Shown one piece after another: positions 27,152-34,336 of a stretch of DNA of 64,000 nt (positions are counted from its first letter, which is position 1; each line of letters begins with the position of its first letter). Location of the stretch: contig NZ_MWWU01000002.1 in the NCBI RefSeq assembly GCF_002259595.1, positions 372,001-436,000 of the forward strand, read 5' to 3'. Position numbers and translations under genes: made by a program. The stretch is from Aeriscardovia aeriphila. GTDB taxonomy: Bacteria > Actinomycetota > Actinomycetes > Actinomycetales > Bifidobacteriaceae. Under the pieces are notes generated by a model. The model saw nothing but the letters and a program-made list of their open reading frames with translations, was not told where the DNA came from and did not search any database.

Positions 27152-29316
27152 TCTGCATCGCAATCGACGGCCCAGCAGGAGTCGGCAAGTCCAGCGTTTC
27201 ACGCCAACTTGCCGACGAATACGGATTGGCATACCTCGACACTGGTGCCATGTACCGAGCAGCAACCTGGTGGTGCTTGAAGGAAGGCGTCGCCTTGGAC
27301 GAGCCTCAAGCTGTGGTGGACGCTGTTCGCGACTTCTTGGATAACCACGTCACCTTCGTCATTGACCCGCAGGAGCCTGCCGTGGTCAGTGATGATGAGG
27401 ATGTGACCAGCCAGATGCACAGCGAGGAAGTAAGCGCCCACGTTTCCCAAGTAGCCGCCATCCCTCAGGTTCGCGAGCTTCTCATCGCCGCACAGCGCAA
27501 GGAGATCGAAGCTCAGGCTAATCCTGACTCCTTCTCTCAAGGCTTGGGCATTGTGGCGGAAGGCCGCGATATCACGACGGTTGTCGCCCCTCGTGCTGAG
27601 GTTCGCGTGCTGCTAACTGCATCGGAAGAGGTGCGTCAGGCTCGCCGTAACCATCAGGCTCAGCAGGGCCAGTCGGGTAAGGACGACGTGGCTGCTCGCG
27701 ACGCTGCTGACTCTCAGGTCAACAATTTCACGAGCGCTGCTGAAGGCGTGATCACTATTGACAATACGCATATGGATTTGCAGCAGACGCTGGATTCTTT
27801 CCGTCGTATTGTCGACCAGGCTTTTGTTGCGCAGGACCTTCCTTTGCCGGATGCCGAGTTTGAGAGGCTGTACCCGGGGGAAGTGCTCTCTGATGCCGAT
27901 TTGGAGGAGTATGAGCTTTCCGATGAGGATCGCGCTTTGCTTTCCGGCGGTTCGCTGGAGGATGAGAGCCTTTTAGATTATCAGAAACCAGTTGGTGTGC
28001 TCGCGGTGGTGGGCCGTCCGAACGTGGGTAAGTCCACGCTGGTCAACCGCATTTTGGGCCGCAAGGCTGCCGTGGTGGAGAATAAGCCAGGTGTGACGCG
28101 CGACCGTGTGAGCTATGAGGCCAACTGGAATGGTTCCGACTTCTTGGTCGTCGATACTGGCGGTTGGGAAGCAGGTGTCGAGGGCATCGACTCTGAGGTT
28201 GCGAACCAGGCGGAGATTGCTGTTGAGCTTGCTGATGCTGTGCTTCTGGTGGTGGATGCTCAGACTGGTTTGACGGATATGGACCAGCGCATGGTTCGTA
28301 TGTTGCGCAAGTCGAAGAAGCCGGTGACGGTTGCTGTCAACAAGCTGGATGATGTGCGTGATTTTGCTGAAGCGTCTGACTTCTGGCGTTTGGGCATGGG
28401 TGAGCCGTACCCGATTTCTGCTATGCATGGCAAGGGTGTGGGTGACCTGTTGGATGCGTGCATGACGATGTTGAAGAATGCGGAGCACACGTCTGGTTTG
28501 CTCTCTTCGTCGAATTTCCGTCGTGTGGCTTTGATCGGTAAGCCGAATGTGGGTAAGTCGAGCCTTCTCAATCAGCTTTCCCATTCTCAGCGTGCCGTGG
28601 TGACCGATATTGCTGGAACTACCCGCGACCCGATTGATGAGGTTGTTGAAATTGGCGGTAAGAAGTGGCAGGTGATTGACACTGCTGGTATTAAGCGCCA
28701 TGTGAACAAGCTTTCGGGTGCGGAGTACTATTCGAGTTTGCGAACGCAGGCTGCTATTGAGCGCGCGGAACTGTGCTTGGTTCTCTTTGATGTATCTGAG
28801 CCGATTTCTGTGCAGGACCTTCGTGTGATGAGCCAGGCTGTTGACGCGGGTCGCGCTATTGTGATCGTGTTCAATAAGTGGGATTTGTTGGATACTTTCT
28901 CTCGTGCTCGCCTGGAGCGACTATATGAGAGTGAGTTCACGCAGGTGACGTGGGCGCAGCGTGTTAATCTTTCTGCCAAGACTGGCTGGCATACCAACCG
29001 TTTGGCTGATGCGATGAACACGGCGCTTAACTCGTGGGATCAGCGTATTTCGACGTCAAAGCTCAACTCGTTCTTGGGTAAGATCCAGCAGGCGCATCCG
29101 CACCCTCTGCGCGGTGGCAAGCAGCCTCGTATTTTGTTTGCGACGCAGGCGGGTACTCGTCCTCCTCGTTTCGTGATCTTTACCACGGGCTTCTTGGATC
29201 CGGGTTATCGCCGTTATTTGGAGCATCAGTTGCGCGAGACTTTTGGTTTCGAGGGCACGCCGATCCAGATTTCTGTGCGTGTTCGTGAGAAGCGAAAGAA
29301 TGATAAACGCCGTTAA
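27148..29316 (+). CDS. cmk-der: bifunctional cytidylate kinase / ribosome-assembly GTPase Der
   Basis: A 722-aa fusion of two enzymes. Residues 1-230 are CMP kinase (P loop [29 protein letters not shown]), which makes CDP. An acidic linker (about 235-275) leads to Der/EngA, with two tandem GTPase domains (GRPNVGKST near 289, DTGGWE, NKLD; then GKPNVGKSS near 465, DTAGI, NKWD) and the C-terminal KH-like domain needed for 50S assembly. This fusion is known in bifidobacteria and supports the taxonomic placement. The start GTG 27148 overlaps rluB. Codon use shifts from C-ending (rluB) to T/G-ending through this gene. Confidence 0.96.
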   Translation: MICIAIDGPAGVGKSSVSRQLADEYGLAYLDTGAMYRAATWWCLKEGVALDEPQAVVDAVRDFLDNHVTFVIDPQEPAVVSDDEDVTSQMHSEEVSAHVSQVAAIPQVRELLIAAQRKEIEAQANPDSFSQGLGIVAEGRDITTVVAPRAEVRVLLTASEEVRQARRNHQAQQGQSGKDDVAARDAADSQVNNFTSAAEGVITIDNTHMDLQQTLDSFRRIVDQAFVAQDLPLPDAEFERLYPGEVLSDADLEEYELSDEDRALLSGGSLEDESLLDYQKPVGVLAVVGRPNVGKSTLVNRILGRKAAVVENKPGVTRDRVSYEANWNGSDFLVVDTGGWEAGVEGIDSEVANQAEIAVELADAVLLVVDAQTGLTDMDQRMVRMLRKSKKPVTVAVNKLDDVRDFAEASDFWRLGMGEPYPISAMHGKGVGDLLDACMTMLKNAEHTSGLLSSSNFRRVALIGKPNVGKSSLLNQLSHSQRAVVTDIAGTTRDPIDEVVEIGGKKWQVIDTAGIKRHVNKLSGAEYYSSLRTQAAIERAELCLVLFDVSEPISVQDLRVMSQAVDAGRAIVIVFNKWDLLDTFSRARLERLYESEFTQVTWAQRVNLSAKTGWHTNRLADAMNTALNSWDQRISTSKLNSFLGKIQQAHPHPLRGGKQPRILFATQAGTRPPRFVIFTTGFLDPGYRRYLEHQLRETFGFEGTPIQISVRVREKRKNDKRR

Positions 29317-29345
29317 CCAGTTCGTAACAACACACTAAGATTACC

Positions 29346-29366
29346 AGCGCAGCATAAGTATGCGCT
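29346..29366. promoter_or_regulatory. inverted repeat before the small hypothetical gene
   Basis: AGCGCA-N9-TGCGCT, 19 bp before the ATG at 29385. A compact operator-like dyad of unknown regulator. Confidence 0.4.
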
Positions 29367-29384
29367 ATGAAAGAGGAGGTCATC

Positions 29385-29801
29385 ATGGCTCGCAAAACTC
29401 CTGTTGCCATTTGGAACGGGGCTCGAGCAAAAATGCCGTTGAAGCTGCAAGGTTATGTGGCTGACGGTGTGGCTCCGCAGTATCGATTGATTGAGAACAC
29501 TCTGACCATCACTTTTACGAACCCCACTCCTGCGGAGAGGTTCTTGCATGATGAGTGGGAGGGTAAGTCTGTTCCTGATGTCGTGGCGCAGTATTTCTCT
29601 GATGAGGCGGGGCTTCCTCTGGTCGCTGCTGTGAACCCGTTCTGCCTTAATGGTGTGCGTGTGTTGGATGTTGTTGATTCGGCACCGGGTACTCCTACGC
29701 ATCCTCTGGTTGAGGATGACGACACGCCGGAAAATACTTCTTCTGATTCTGGCGTGTCGGGGGTGTTAGGAAAGTTAATGTCGCTGTTTAAGAAGAACTG
29801 A
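29385..29801 (+). CDS. hypothetical protein
   Basis: A 138-aa soluble protein, not recognised. The N-terminal 95 residues look globular (PLKLQGYVADGVAPQYRLIENTLTITFTNPTPAERFLHDEW). A low-complexity Asp/Thr/Ser linker follows, then a short basic amphipathic end (GVLGKLMSLFKKN) that could touch the membrane. ATG 29385 is chosen because GAGGAGGTC sits just upstream; an in-frame ATG at 29367 lacks one. It is the last clear host-type gene before the integration site. Confidence 0.65.
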   Translation: MARKTPVAIWNGARAKMPLKLQGYVADGVAPQYRLIENTLTITFTNPTPAERFLHDEWEGKSVPDVVAQYFSDEAGLPLVAAVNPFCLNGVRVLDVVDSAPGTPTHPLVEDDDTPENTSSDSGVSGVLGKLMSLFKKN

Positions 29802-29879
29802 AAAAGTTTACACTTCGAGTTTTCCTGTCCAGTGGAGAGCCTTAAACCCTTGTAATATCGCGATTTGAGTGAATTGAGC

Positions 29880-29890
29880 GGGGGGGGGGG
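29880..29890 (+). repeat. homopolymeric G tract (11 G)
   Basis: Eleven consecutive G in the 236-bp gap between two genes; the rest of that gap shows no other clear signal. Tracts of this length slip readily during replication or sequencing. Confidence 0.9.
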
Positions 29891-30037
29891 ATCTCCATAG
29901 CTTGAGGTGTGTGAGCGCTCAATTATTTCTTTTTCGCAACGACCCTTAACAAGTAGGTTACCGTCCACAAAGATTCTCTTAAATCTTTCAGGAAGGAATA
30001 AGGAAAATTTATCGAGTTTTCGGTAAAATCAATCATT

Positions 30038-30484
30038 ATGCAGAGATCAAAGGCTGATTGGAAAGCACTGCGTGAGCTAATCGGGATTAGCACCGGTTCG
30101 CTGGCAGCATTGCTTCATAAGAATATTGCTACTATCCAGTATTGGGAGAATCCCAATGACTCCGCCGTCAGGTACCACCCTTCGGACCATGCCTGGGAGG
30201 TACTGGAAGATTTGCGTGCCAAGCAGATTAACACTGTGAACAAGATCGTGAATCTTCATGTTGACAAGATGAATGAGGCGGAAGCTCGTCAGAGAAGCGA
30301 CCAGAACATTCCTGTCGCTAAGTTGACTTATTATCGAAACCGTGCTCGCTACTATGGCAATAAGCCAGAGTATGGTGACATCGGCATTTTGAATGCTACG
30401 ATGCGCCAAGCAGCAATGAAGCTTGGTGAAAAGGGAATTCCTGTTGAATTCGAATATGACGATGAAACAGAGAGCGAGAAATAA
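30038..30484 (+). CDS. HTH-like hypothetical protein next to the integration site
   Basis: A 148-aa protein, family not recognised. Residues 5-45 (DWKALRELIGISTGSLAALLHKNIATIQYWENP) read as a helix-turn-helix of the XRE/YdiL kind, and a charged, mostly helical remainder follows. It could be a small regulator. The upstream region is A/T-rich and has no strong ribosome site. It lies 57 bp before tRNA-Pro, so it may be host or a leftover of an earlier insertion at the same tRNA. Confidence 0.6.
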   Translation: MQRSKADWKALRELIGISTGSLAALLHKNIATIQYWENPNDSAVRYHPSDHAWEVLEDLRAKQINTVNKIVNLHVDKMNEAEARQRSDQNIPVAKLTYYRNRARYYGNKPEYGDIGILNATMRQAAMKLGEKGIPVEFEYDDETESEK

Positions 30485-30541
30485 GGGCTACTGTTAACTC
30501 TGCATCAGTAAGCTTCTGTTTTCTCCGACCTTGACACCGTT

Positions 30542-30615
30542 CGGATCATAGCGCAGCTTGGTAGCGCACTTGTCTGGGGGACAAGGGGTCACGGGTTCAA
30601 ATCCCGTTGGTCCGA
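30542..30615 (+). tRNA. tRNA-Pro (anticodon GGG), prophage integration target
   Basis: Acceptor CGGATCA / TGGTCCG, anticodon stem CTTGT/ACAAG around CTGGGGG, T arm CGGG-TTCAAAT-CCCG. The integrase gene lies about 90 bp away pointing toward it, so the tRNA 3' half is the likely attachment core (attL). Confidence 0.93.
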
Positions 30616-30620
30616 CATTT

Positions 30621-30658
30621 AACCGGCTATTGCAAACAGTTGTGATAGCCGGTTTTTT
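30621..30658 (+). terminator. terminator after tRNA-Pro
   Basis: Ten-base stem AACCGGCTAT / ATAGCCGGTT, then T6, beginning five bases after the tRNA. It may belong to the prophage end and restore termination after integration. Confidence 0.9.
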
Positions 30659-30691
30659 ATTGCAAATACTAGCGTTTCAGGCTCTCAAACC

Positions 30692-30723
30692 TTATCTGAC
30701 TTTAGCTTCATTTATCCGACTTT
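30692..30723. repeat. direct repeats near attL
   Basis: TTATCTGACTTT (30692-30703) and TTATCCGACTTT (30712-30723): 11 of 12 identical, 20 bp apart, at the integrase 3' end. Position and spacing fit arm-type integrase or excisionase sites. Confidence 0.4.
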
Positions 30724-31847
30724 TGTATGAGTTTTCCGGAAAACGTGTCCAAAATGTGTCCAAAAAGTTGGCTGTCCAAACGCTCTCTCACCGTGTCTAA
30801 ATCATCATCAAAAAGATCCGCATACACGTCCAACGTCATCGACGCAGAAGCATGTCCCAGCTGACGCTGAACAACCTTCACATTCGCACCACTTGCCACC
30901 ATCAACGATGCTGCCGTGTGGCGCAAGTCATGAATCGTCATACGCGGAACACGAGCCGCATCACACGCCTTCGCAAACCACGAACCGCCTGTGCGCGCTT
31001 TAGGATGCTTCAGATAACCACCCCGCTGATTCTCAAAGAGGAGAGCATTGCCAGGCTTATCTAAATCCAGCACTTTATCTAGCGCCGAAGGATACATCAC
31101 CGTGCGAATCTCATGCGTCTTCGGCGTACCCACCACAATTTGCGAACCGACCTGAGTTGCTGATTTATACACATCGATGCGATGCTTATCCGGGTGCACA
31201 TCCTTCACCTTCAACCCGATAGCCTCACCCCAACGCAAACCCGTTAAACCCAGCAACAACACCAACGGCTTATACACTCCAGAAGCCTCTGCCACAGCGA
31301 GCAGCTGTTCCATGGTGAGATATTCGTGTTTCGTCTTGCGTGGCTTTCTGGGCAGTTCTATGCCCCTTGCAGGGTTAAATGCGAGCTTATGTGCCTTCAC
31401 GCCATCGTCGAGTAGGCTGGCGAGTACTCCATGGGCGCGGAGTACGACGCTTGGGCTTTTCTTTTTGCCGTCGAATTCGCCGTTGCTGATGCTGAGTACC
31501 CAAGCCTGCACTGCAGGCTGGTTGATTTTAGTGAGAGGTACGCCCGCCTAAACGGGGCGCACATACTTTTCCCAGGCTTGCTCAAGATCATCCAAGTAGC
31601 TGGGCTTGATACTCATCTTTTTGCGCGCAATCCACGAATCATACAGCGTGGAAACGGTCACGTTCACATTACTGGTATCGACAAACGTGCCAGCGGCTTT
31701 AGCCTGGGTAACATGCTGCGCCTCCCAGAGCACTGCGTCCCTACGCAGCTTAAACCCGCGTCGTCGTGTGCGCTTCCCGTCCGGTTTAATGTAGCGCACA
31801 GAATACATCGTGCGCCCCTCAGTATTCTTGTATGGTTCCACGCTCAT
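30708..31847 (-). pseudogene. int: tyrosine integrase interrupted by an in-frame amber codon
   Basis: Phage integrase of the tyrosine recombinase family. Residues 1-99 (from ATG 31847) hold the arm-binding domain (MYSVRYIKPDGKRTRRRGF) and the start of the core-binding domain. Then TAG at 31548-31550 stops the frame. The same frame resumes without any shift and runs to 30708 with the full catalytic domain: GLRWGEAIGL (Arg), IHDLRHTAAS (His-x-x-Arg), QLGHAS (His) and DVYADLF (Tyr nucleophile). Reading through would give VRPV-x-AGVPLTKINQPAVQAWV, where TAG differs from a Trp codon by one base. The remaining ORF could restart at GTG 31511, lacking the arm-binding part. The enzyme is probably inactive unless the codon is suppressed or is a sequencing error. 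Confidence 0.85.
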
Positions 31848-31909
31848 GGTGTTATCCTTAGCAGTGAAGGTATCTACTTTGGCTCGATATCTTTATAGAG
31901 GGATGATGG

Positions 31910-31947
31910 CGTGCCAGGATATCTTTCTAGCTCCTTTTCCTGGCACG
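31910..31947. repeat. inverted repeat between integrase and mini-cassette copy 1
   Basis: Perfect ten-base arms CGTGCCAGGA (31910-31919) and TCCTGGCACG (31938-31947) around an 18-base spacer. On the minus strand it follows the small HTH gene and could act as a transcript end without a U tract; a recombination-directionality site is an alternative. Confidence 0.6.
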
Positions 31948-31955
31948 TCATTACT

Positions 31956-32153
31956 TTATTTTGTGTCTTTTCTTGGCCGCCCTCCACCAGCACCTTGACC
32001 GGGCATATGAGCGCGCCAATAGTCGATCGTTTCTGGCAACCACCCTCGCGTAGAGCCAATAGTTGCATCAGGCTCAGGGAGTTTATACTGAGCGGCATTC
32101 TTCACGCCAATACGCTCAGAAACTTCTTTCACGCTCAAAAAATGCTGTGTCAT
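31956..32153 (-). CDS. small HTH protein, mini-cassette copy 1
   Basis: A 65-aa AlpA/excisionase-like DNA-binding protein: LSVKEVSERIGV forms the first helix-turn-helix, then the family segment YKLPEPDATIG-TRGWLPETIDYW and a basic GGGRPRK tail. GAGGTGA precedes ATG 32153. It has a clear paralogue in this prophage at 44080-44268, sharing YKLPEPD, TRGW and GGRPRK. It starts three bases after the stop of the small membrane gene, forming an operon with it. Probable role: autoregulator of the cassette or recombination-directionality factor; unproven. Confidence 0.75.
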   Translation of the reverse strand: MTQHFLSVKEVSERIGVKNAAQYKLPEPDATIGSTRGWLPETIDYWRAHMPGQGAGGGRPRKDTK

Positions 32154-32156
32154 TCT

Positions 32157-32396
32157 TCACCTCGACATATCCAGCTGGTAGCCGCCCATAGTCAGCAGTA
32201 GTAAACCAATGAGAAATGGGGTAGAAGCATGGAACAAGAGAGCGAGCAGCAGGCAACTTGCCCCCGTGTATCCGTTAATTGAAAAATTGTTGGGCTGCTG
32301 TTTCTTGTTGCTTTTGATTCTCAAGGCTATTTGGATACTCAGGCACAGGAGGAGAATGATACCTGCTGTGAGAGCGTAAATGTTTGCCGTGGTCAT
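32157..32396 (-). CDS. small two-TM membrane protein, mini-cassette copy 1
   Basis: A 79-aa protein with an N-terminal TM (residues 7-26), a short basic polar loop (RIKSNKKQQPN) and a second hydrophobic stretch (residues 42-72). A strong AAGAAAGGAAATAC precedes ATG 32396. The copy at 44270-44503 has the same length, topology and a matching GYTxxxxLLLAxLxHA segment. Family unknown. Its place between a tiny hydrophobic peptide and an HTH gene is kept in both copies. Confidence 0.7.
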   Translation of the reverse strand: MTTANIYALTAGIILLLCLSIQIALRIKSNKKQQPNNFSINGYTGASCLLLALLFHASTPFLIGLLLLTMGGYQLDMSR

Positions 32397-32432
32397 TGTA
32401 TTTCCTTTCTTGTCGTGAGACTATGAAAAGGA

Positions 32433-32464
32433 AGGGTTCTGAATAGTCCAGATATCAGAACCCT
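32433..32464. terminator. conserved cassette hairpin, copy 1
   Basis: Ten-base arms AGGGTTCTGA / TCAGAACCCT between the tiny peptide gene and the membrane gene, with pyrimidine-rich flanks (TTCCTTTTC on the minus strand, TTTGTTTTTATTTC on the plus strand). The second cassette has the same hairpin sequence at the same place. It is likely an internal attenuator/terminator that sets peptide output above membrane-protein output. Confidence 0.75.
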
Positions 32465-32470
32465 TTGTTT

Positions 32471-32578
32471 TTATTTCTTCTTACTGTCGTGGTACTTGAT
32501 GATTTCAAGTATTGCGAGTATGAGTGCCGGTGTTGTGTTGATTATCGCTATGATAATCGTTGCCCATTGTTGATTCAT
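32471..32578 (-). CDS. 35-aa hydrophobic peptide, mini-cassette copy 1
   Basis: A short ORF behind a good ribosome site (CGAAAGGAGATCCC before ATG 32578). The peptide has a polar start (MNQQW), a hydrophobic helix (ATIIIAIINTTPALILAILEII) and a charged end (KYHDSKKK). The second cassette encodes a 36-aa homologue with the same TII..AII...LIL.I..Y-DSKKK pattern. Size, single TM and charged tail resemble type I toxin or holin-like peptides (Fst-type layout), but no sequence family is recognised. It is the first gene of the minus-strand cassette. Confidence 0.65.
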   Translation of the reverse strand: MNQQWATIIIAIINTTPALILAILEIIKYHDSKKK

Positions 32579-32601
32579 GGGATCTCCTTTCGACTCTTTA
32601 A

Positions 32602-32637
32602 GTATATCACACATACATATGTATAACAACTATATAC
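32602..32637. promoter_or_regulatory. cassette copy 1 promoter region with dyad symmetry
   Basis: A/T-rich stretch with a 12-bp palindrome ATACATATGTAT (32613-32624) inside an outer pair GTATAT/ATATAC (32602-32607, 32632-32637). It shares the nonamer CAACTATAT with the same region of copy 2. A candidate operator for the small HTH protein. Confidence 0.5.
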
Positions 32638-32676
32638 AAAGGAAAACGCCCAACAAAGCACACAAATCTCAACAAT

Positions 32677-33471
32677 TCACGCAGCTAAAGCAGCAGAAGC
32701 AAAATCAGACAAACGCGAAAATGGAATCACCTTAATACCATACGCACCAAACGCGGAGAGAGGTCCCTCAGGTAAAGCAGCTGAACGATCATCACCAATC
32801 ACCAACAGCTGCGCCCCCTTACGCTCAGGAGCCTGCACAATATCATTCCACCCCCACATGATCTGCTGGAAGGCAGTCTTCGTAAAAGCATTCGGCGCCT
32901 GACAAAACCGTGTAGGCTGATCAGCACTCCTCTGAAAAACAAAATCAAAATGCTGCTCAAACCGAGACTTCCCCCGCACAGAAACACTCGGCGTATAATA
33001 CACATGCAAACGATCCAACTCGGCAGCTACATCATCTGCAAAATACGCAGAAACTCGCTTAGAAGAAACCTCCAACAACGAATTAACCCGAATCAACGCC
33101 TGAACAAACCGATTCAAGCCATCAGCACGAGCAGCATAACTACTCTCTAAAGTAATTTCACCGGTCTCTTCTAAGCGTGCTCCAAACTGGCGCAATATCA
33201 TGTCAAATCGTTCATGGCGAGTAGGCGTGAGCACAAACCCATACTGACTGAACAAAGCCAGTGTAAAACCATCATCACTATAAACAACAATATTCTGCGT
33301 CTCTTTAGCGTAGAACACTAGATCATCGTTAGCTTGGTCAAGAAAGGGCAAAGAAATCTCAACCCACTCACCAAATCGCTTTGCCTGAGAGTTGCGAGCA
33401 ATCCACTGAGCATAATCTGTAATCAACCGGGGGAAATCATTATCGCGAGCCACCGCCACATTCGCGCTCAT
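32677..33471 (-). CDS. DUF1828/DUF1829-like protein
   Basis: A 264-aa protein. Residues 20-100 match what I recall of the DUF1828 domain: WVEISLPFLDQANDDLVFYAKETQNIVVYSDDGFTLALFSQYG, i.e. a restriction-endonuclease-like beta core with conserved Asp. The later part (about 120-235) would correspond to DUF1829. The biochemical role is unknown; such genes sit in mobile elements and near defence or toxin-antitoxin loci. It overlaps the preceding 145-aa gene by four bases (ATGA), so the two proteins are made together. Located in the lysogeny arm, where accessory cargo genes are often carried. Confidence 0.65.
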   Translation of the reverse strand: MSANVAVARDNDFPRLITDYAQWIARNSQAKRFGEWVEISLPFLDQANDDLVFYAKETQNIVVYSDDGFTLALFSQYGFVLTPTRHERFDMILRQFGARLEETGEITLESSYAARADGLNRFVQALIRVNSLLEVSSKRVSAYFADDVAAELDRLHVYYTPSVSVRGKSRFEQHFDFVFQRSADQPTRFCQAPNAFTKTAFQQIMWGWNDIVQAPERKGAQLLVIGDDRSAALPEGPLSAFGAYGIKVIPFSRLSDFASAALAA

Positions 33472-33905
33472 AACAGTCCTCCCTGAAATTGAGGTTTCTC
33501 CACCACGTGAAATCTCTCTAACAATGCTACAGTCGAATCAATAAAATCGTCACTTGACAAGCTAGCCTCTACGGCGTACCTGTCTTCATATTCTTCGCTG
33601 TATATATGCCAATGCGTACCACTTACACGGGTATGATCAGGGTTATTGTGTGGGCTCCCATTCACACACAAGCGAAGCAGTAACACACCATTCACTGTGA
33701 TACGCGCAGAAATAGAATGTCGATGAGGATTCTTGCGACCCTGATATAAAGCAACCGTGTAATGATGCTCAGAATGTGAAGATTTCACATGGAACTCTTT
33801 ATTCTGCTCTCCAGCAGCTGGCATTGCCACCAAAGATTCGACAGAACGCTTCACCTCATGAATGAGGGAGCGCGCCTCTTCTTCTGTCAACTTCACTCTA
33901 CTCAT
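33468..33905 (-). CDS. hypothetical partner of the DUF1828-like protein (DUF6978-like)
   Basis: A 145-aa protein, tentatively of the DUF6978 kind. It starts with a helix (LTEEEARSLIHEVKRSVESLVAMPAAGE), then beta-rich sequence with an HSEHHYTVALYQGRKNPHRHSISARI stretch and a THWHIYSEEYEDRYA segment. Several histidines and acidic residues could bind metal or nucleic acid. AGGCAGCT precedes ATG 33905. It is the first gene of a two-gene operon with the DUF1828-like gene. Functional link is inferred only from the overlap. Confidence 0.55.
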   Translation of the reverse strand: MSRVKLTEEEARSLIHEVKRSVESLVAMPAAGEQNKEFHVKSSHSEHHYTVALYQGRKNPHRHSISARITVNGVLLLRLCVNGSPHNNPDHTRVSGTHWHIYSEEYEDRYAVEASLSSDDFIDSTVALLERFHVVEKPQFQGGLL

Positions 33906-33926
33906 AGCTGCCTAGCCTTTTCTTGC

Positions 33927-34322
33927 TTATTCCGCCCAGTCTTGCTCCATATGCAGTAACCCCACCTCATTGAGATACTTACGGAAAGCGGAAACCACCC
34001 ACGGCATCACGCCCAACTCTTGCGCCAACCACCACGCATTATCATTCACCCGCTCCAACGCCGCAAACCGATCAACATTAATCAACAGGCGAGCAGCTTC
34101 TTCATCAGCGCGCGCCTCTTGCGCTTTGGACGGGAGTTTATCGCCGTGGTAGGCGTGGGAAGCCTCATGCGCGAGCACACACTCCCTCTGAATATCGTTA
34201 AGCCGGTTACTCAGGTGGATTGTCTCATCGGCAGGCTCATAGTAGCCTTCAATGCCTGCGGGTAGCTCATCGTCAACGATTCCACTGCAATAGCGCAGCG
34301 TAAACCGCTCAACCTCACTCAT
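33927..34322 (-). CDS. ImmA/IrrE family metallopeptidase
   Basis: A 131-aa zinc peptidase: LAHEASHAYHGD (HExxH, His52/Glu53/His56) followed by ARADEEAARLLI with the third ligand Glu. In prophages and ICEs such enzymes cleave the XRE repressor to trigger induction. It lies two genes downstream of the repressor on the same strand, the usual ImmR-ImmA grouping apart from the exonuclease gene between them. The very C-terminal tail is Gln/Asp/Glu-rich. Confidence 0.88.
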   Translation of the reverse strand: MSEVERFTLRYCSGIVDDELPAGIEGYYEPADETIHLSNRLNDIQRECVLAHEASHAYHGDKLPSKAQEARADEEAARLLINVDRFAALERVNDNAWWLAQELGVMPWVVSAFRKYLNEVGLLHMEQDWAE

Positions 34323-34336
34323 ACAGCCCCCATCAT

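Larger units (their letters stand above)
517..27983. repeat. dispersed nonamer TGATAATCT, 15 exact copies in the host part
   Basis: Exact copies counted by eye. Plus orientation: 517, 1477, 2694, 3809, 11907, 17159, 22731, 24872. Minus orientation (AGATTATCA): 1408, 8437, 10378, 11821, 15216, 23578, 27975. The base before is C or G in 14 of 15; the base after is most often C. Seven copies lie between or at gene ends, eight inside genes. No exact copy was found from 30.5 kb to the end. Confidence 0.85.

Noticed and set aside
31431-31898. 155-codon plus-strand frame opposite the integrase
   Set aside because: Antisense to conserved integrase sequence, no ribosome site; a shadow despite spanning the amber codon.
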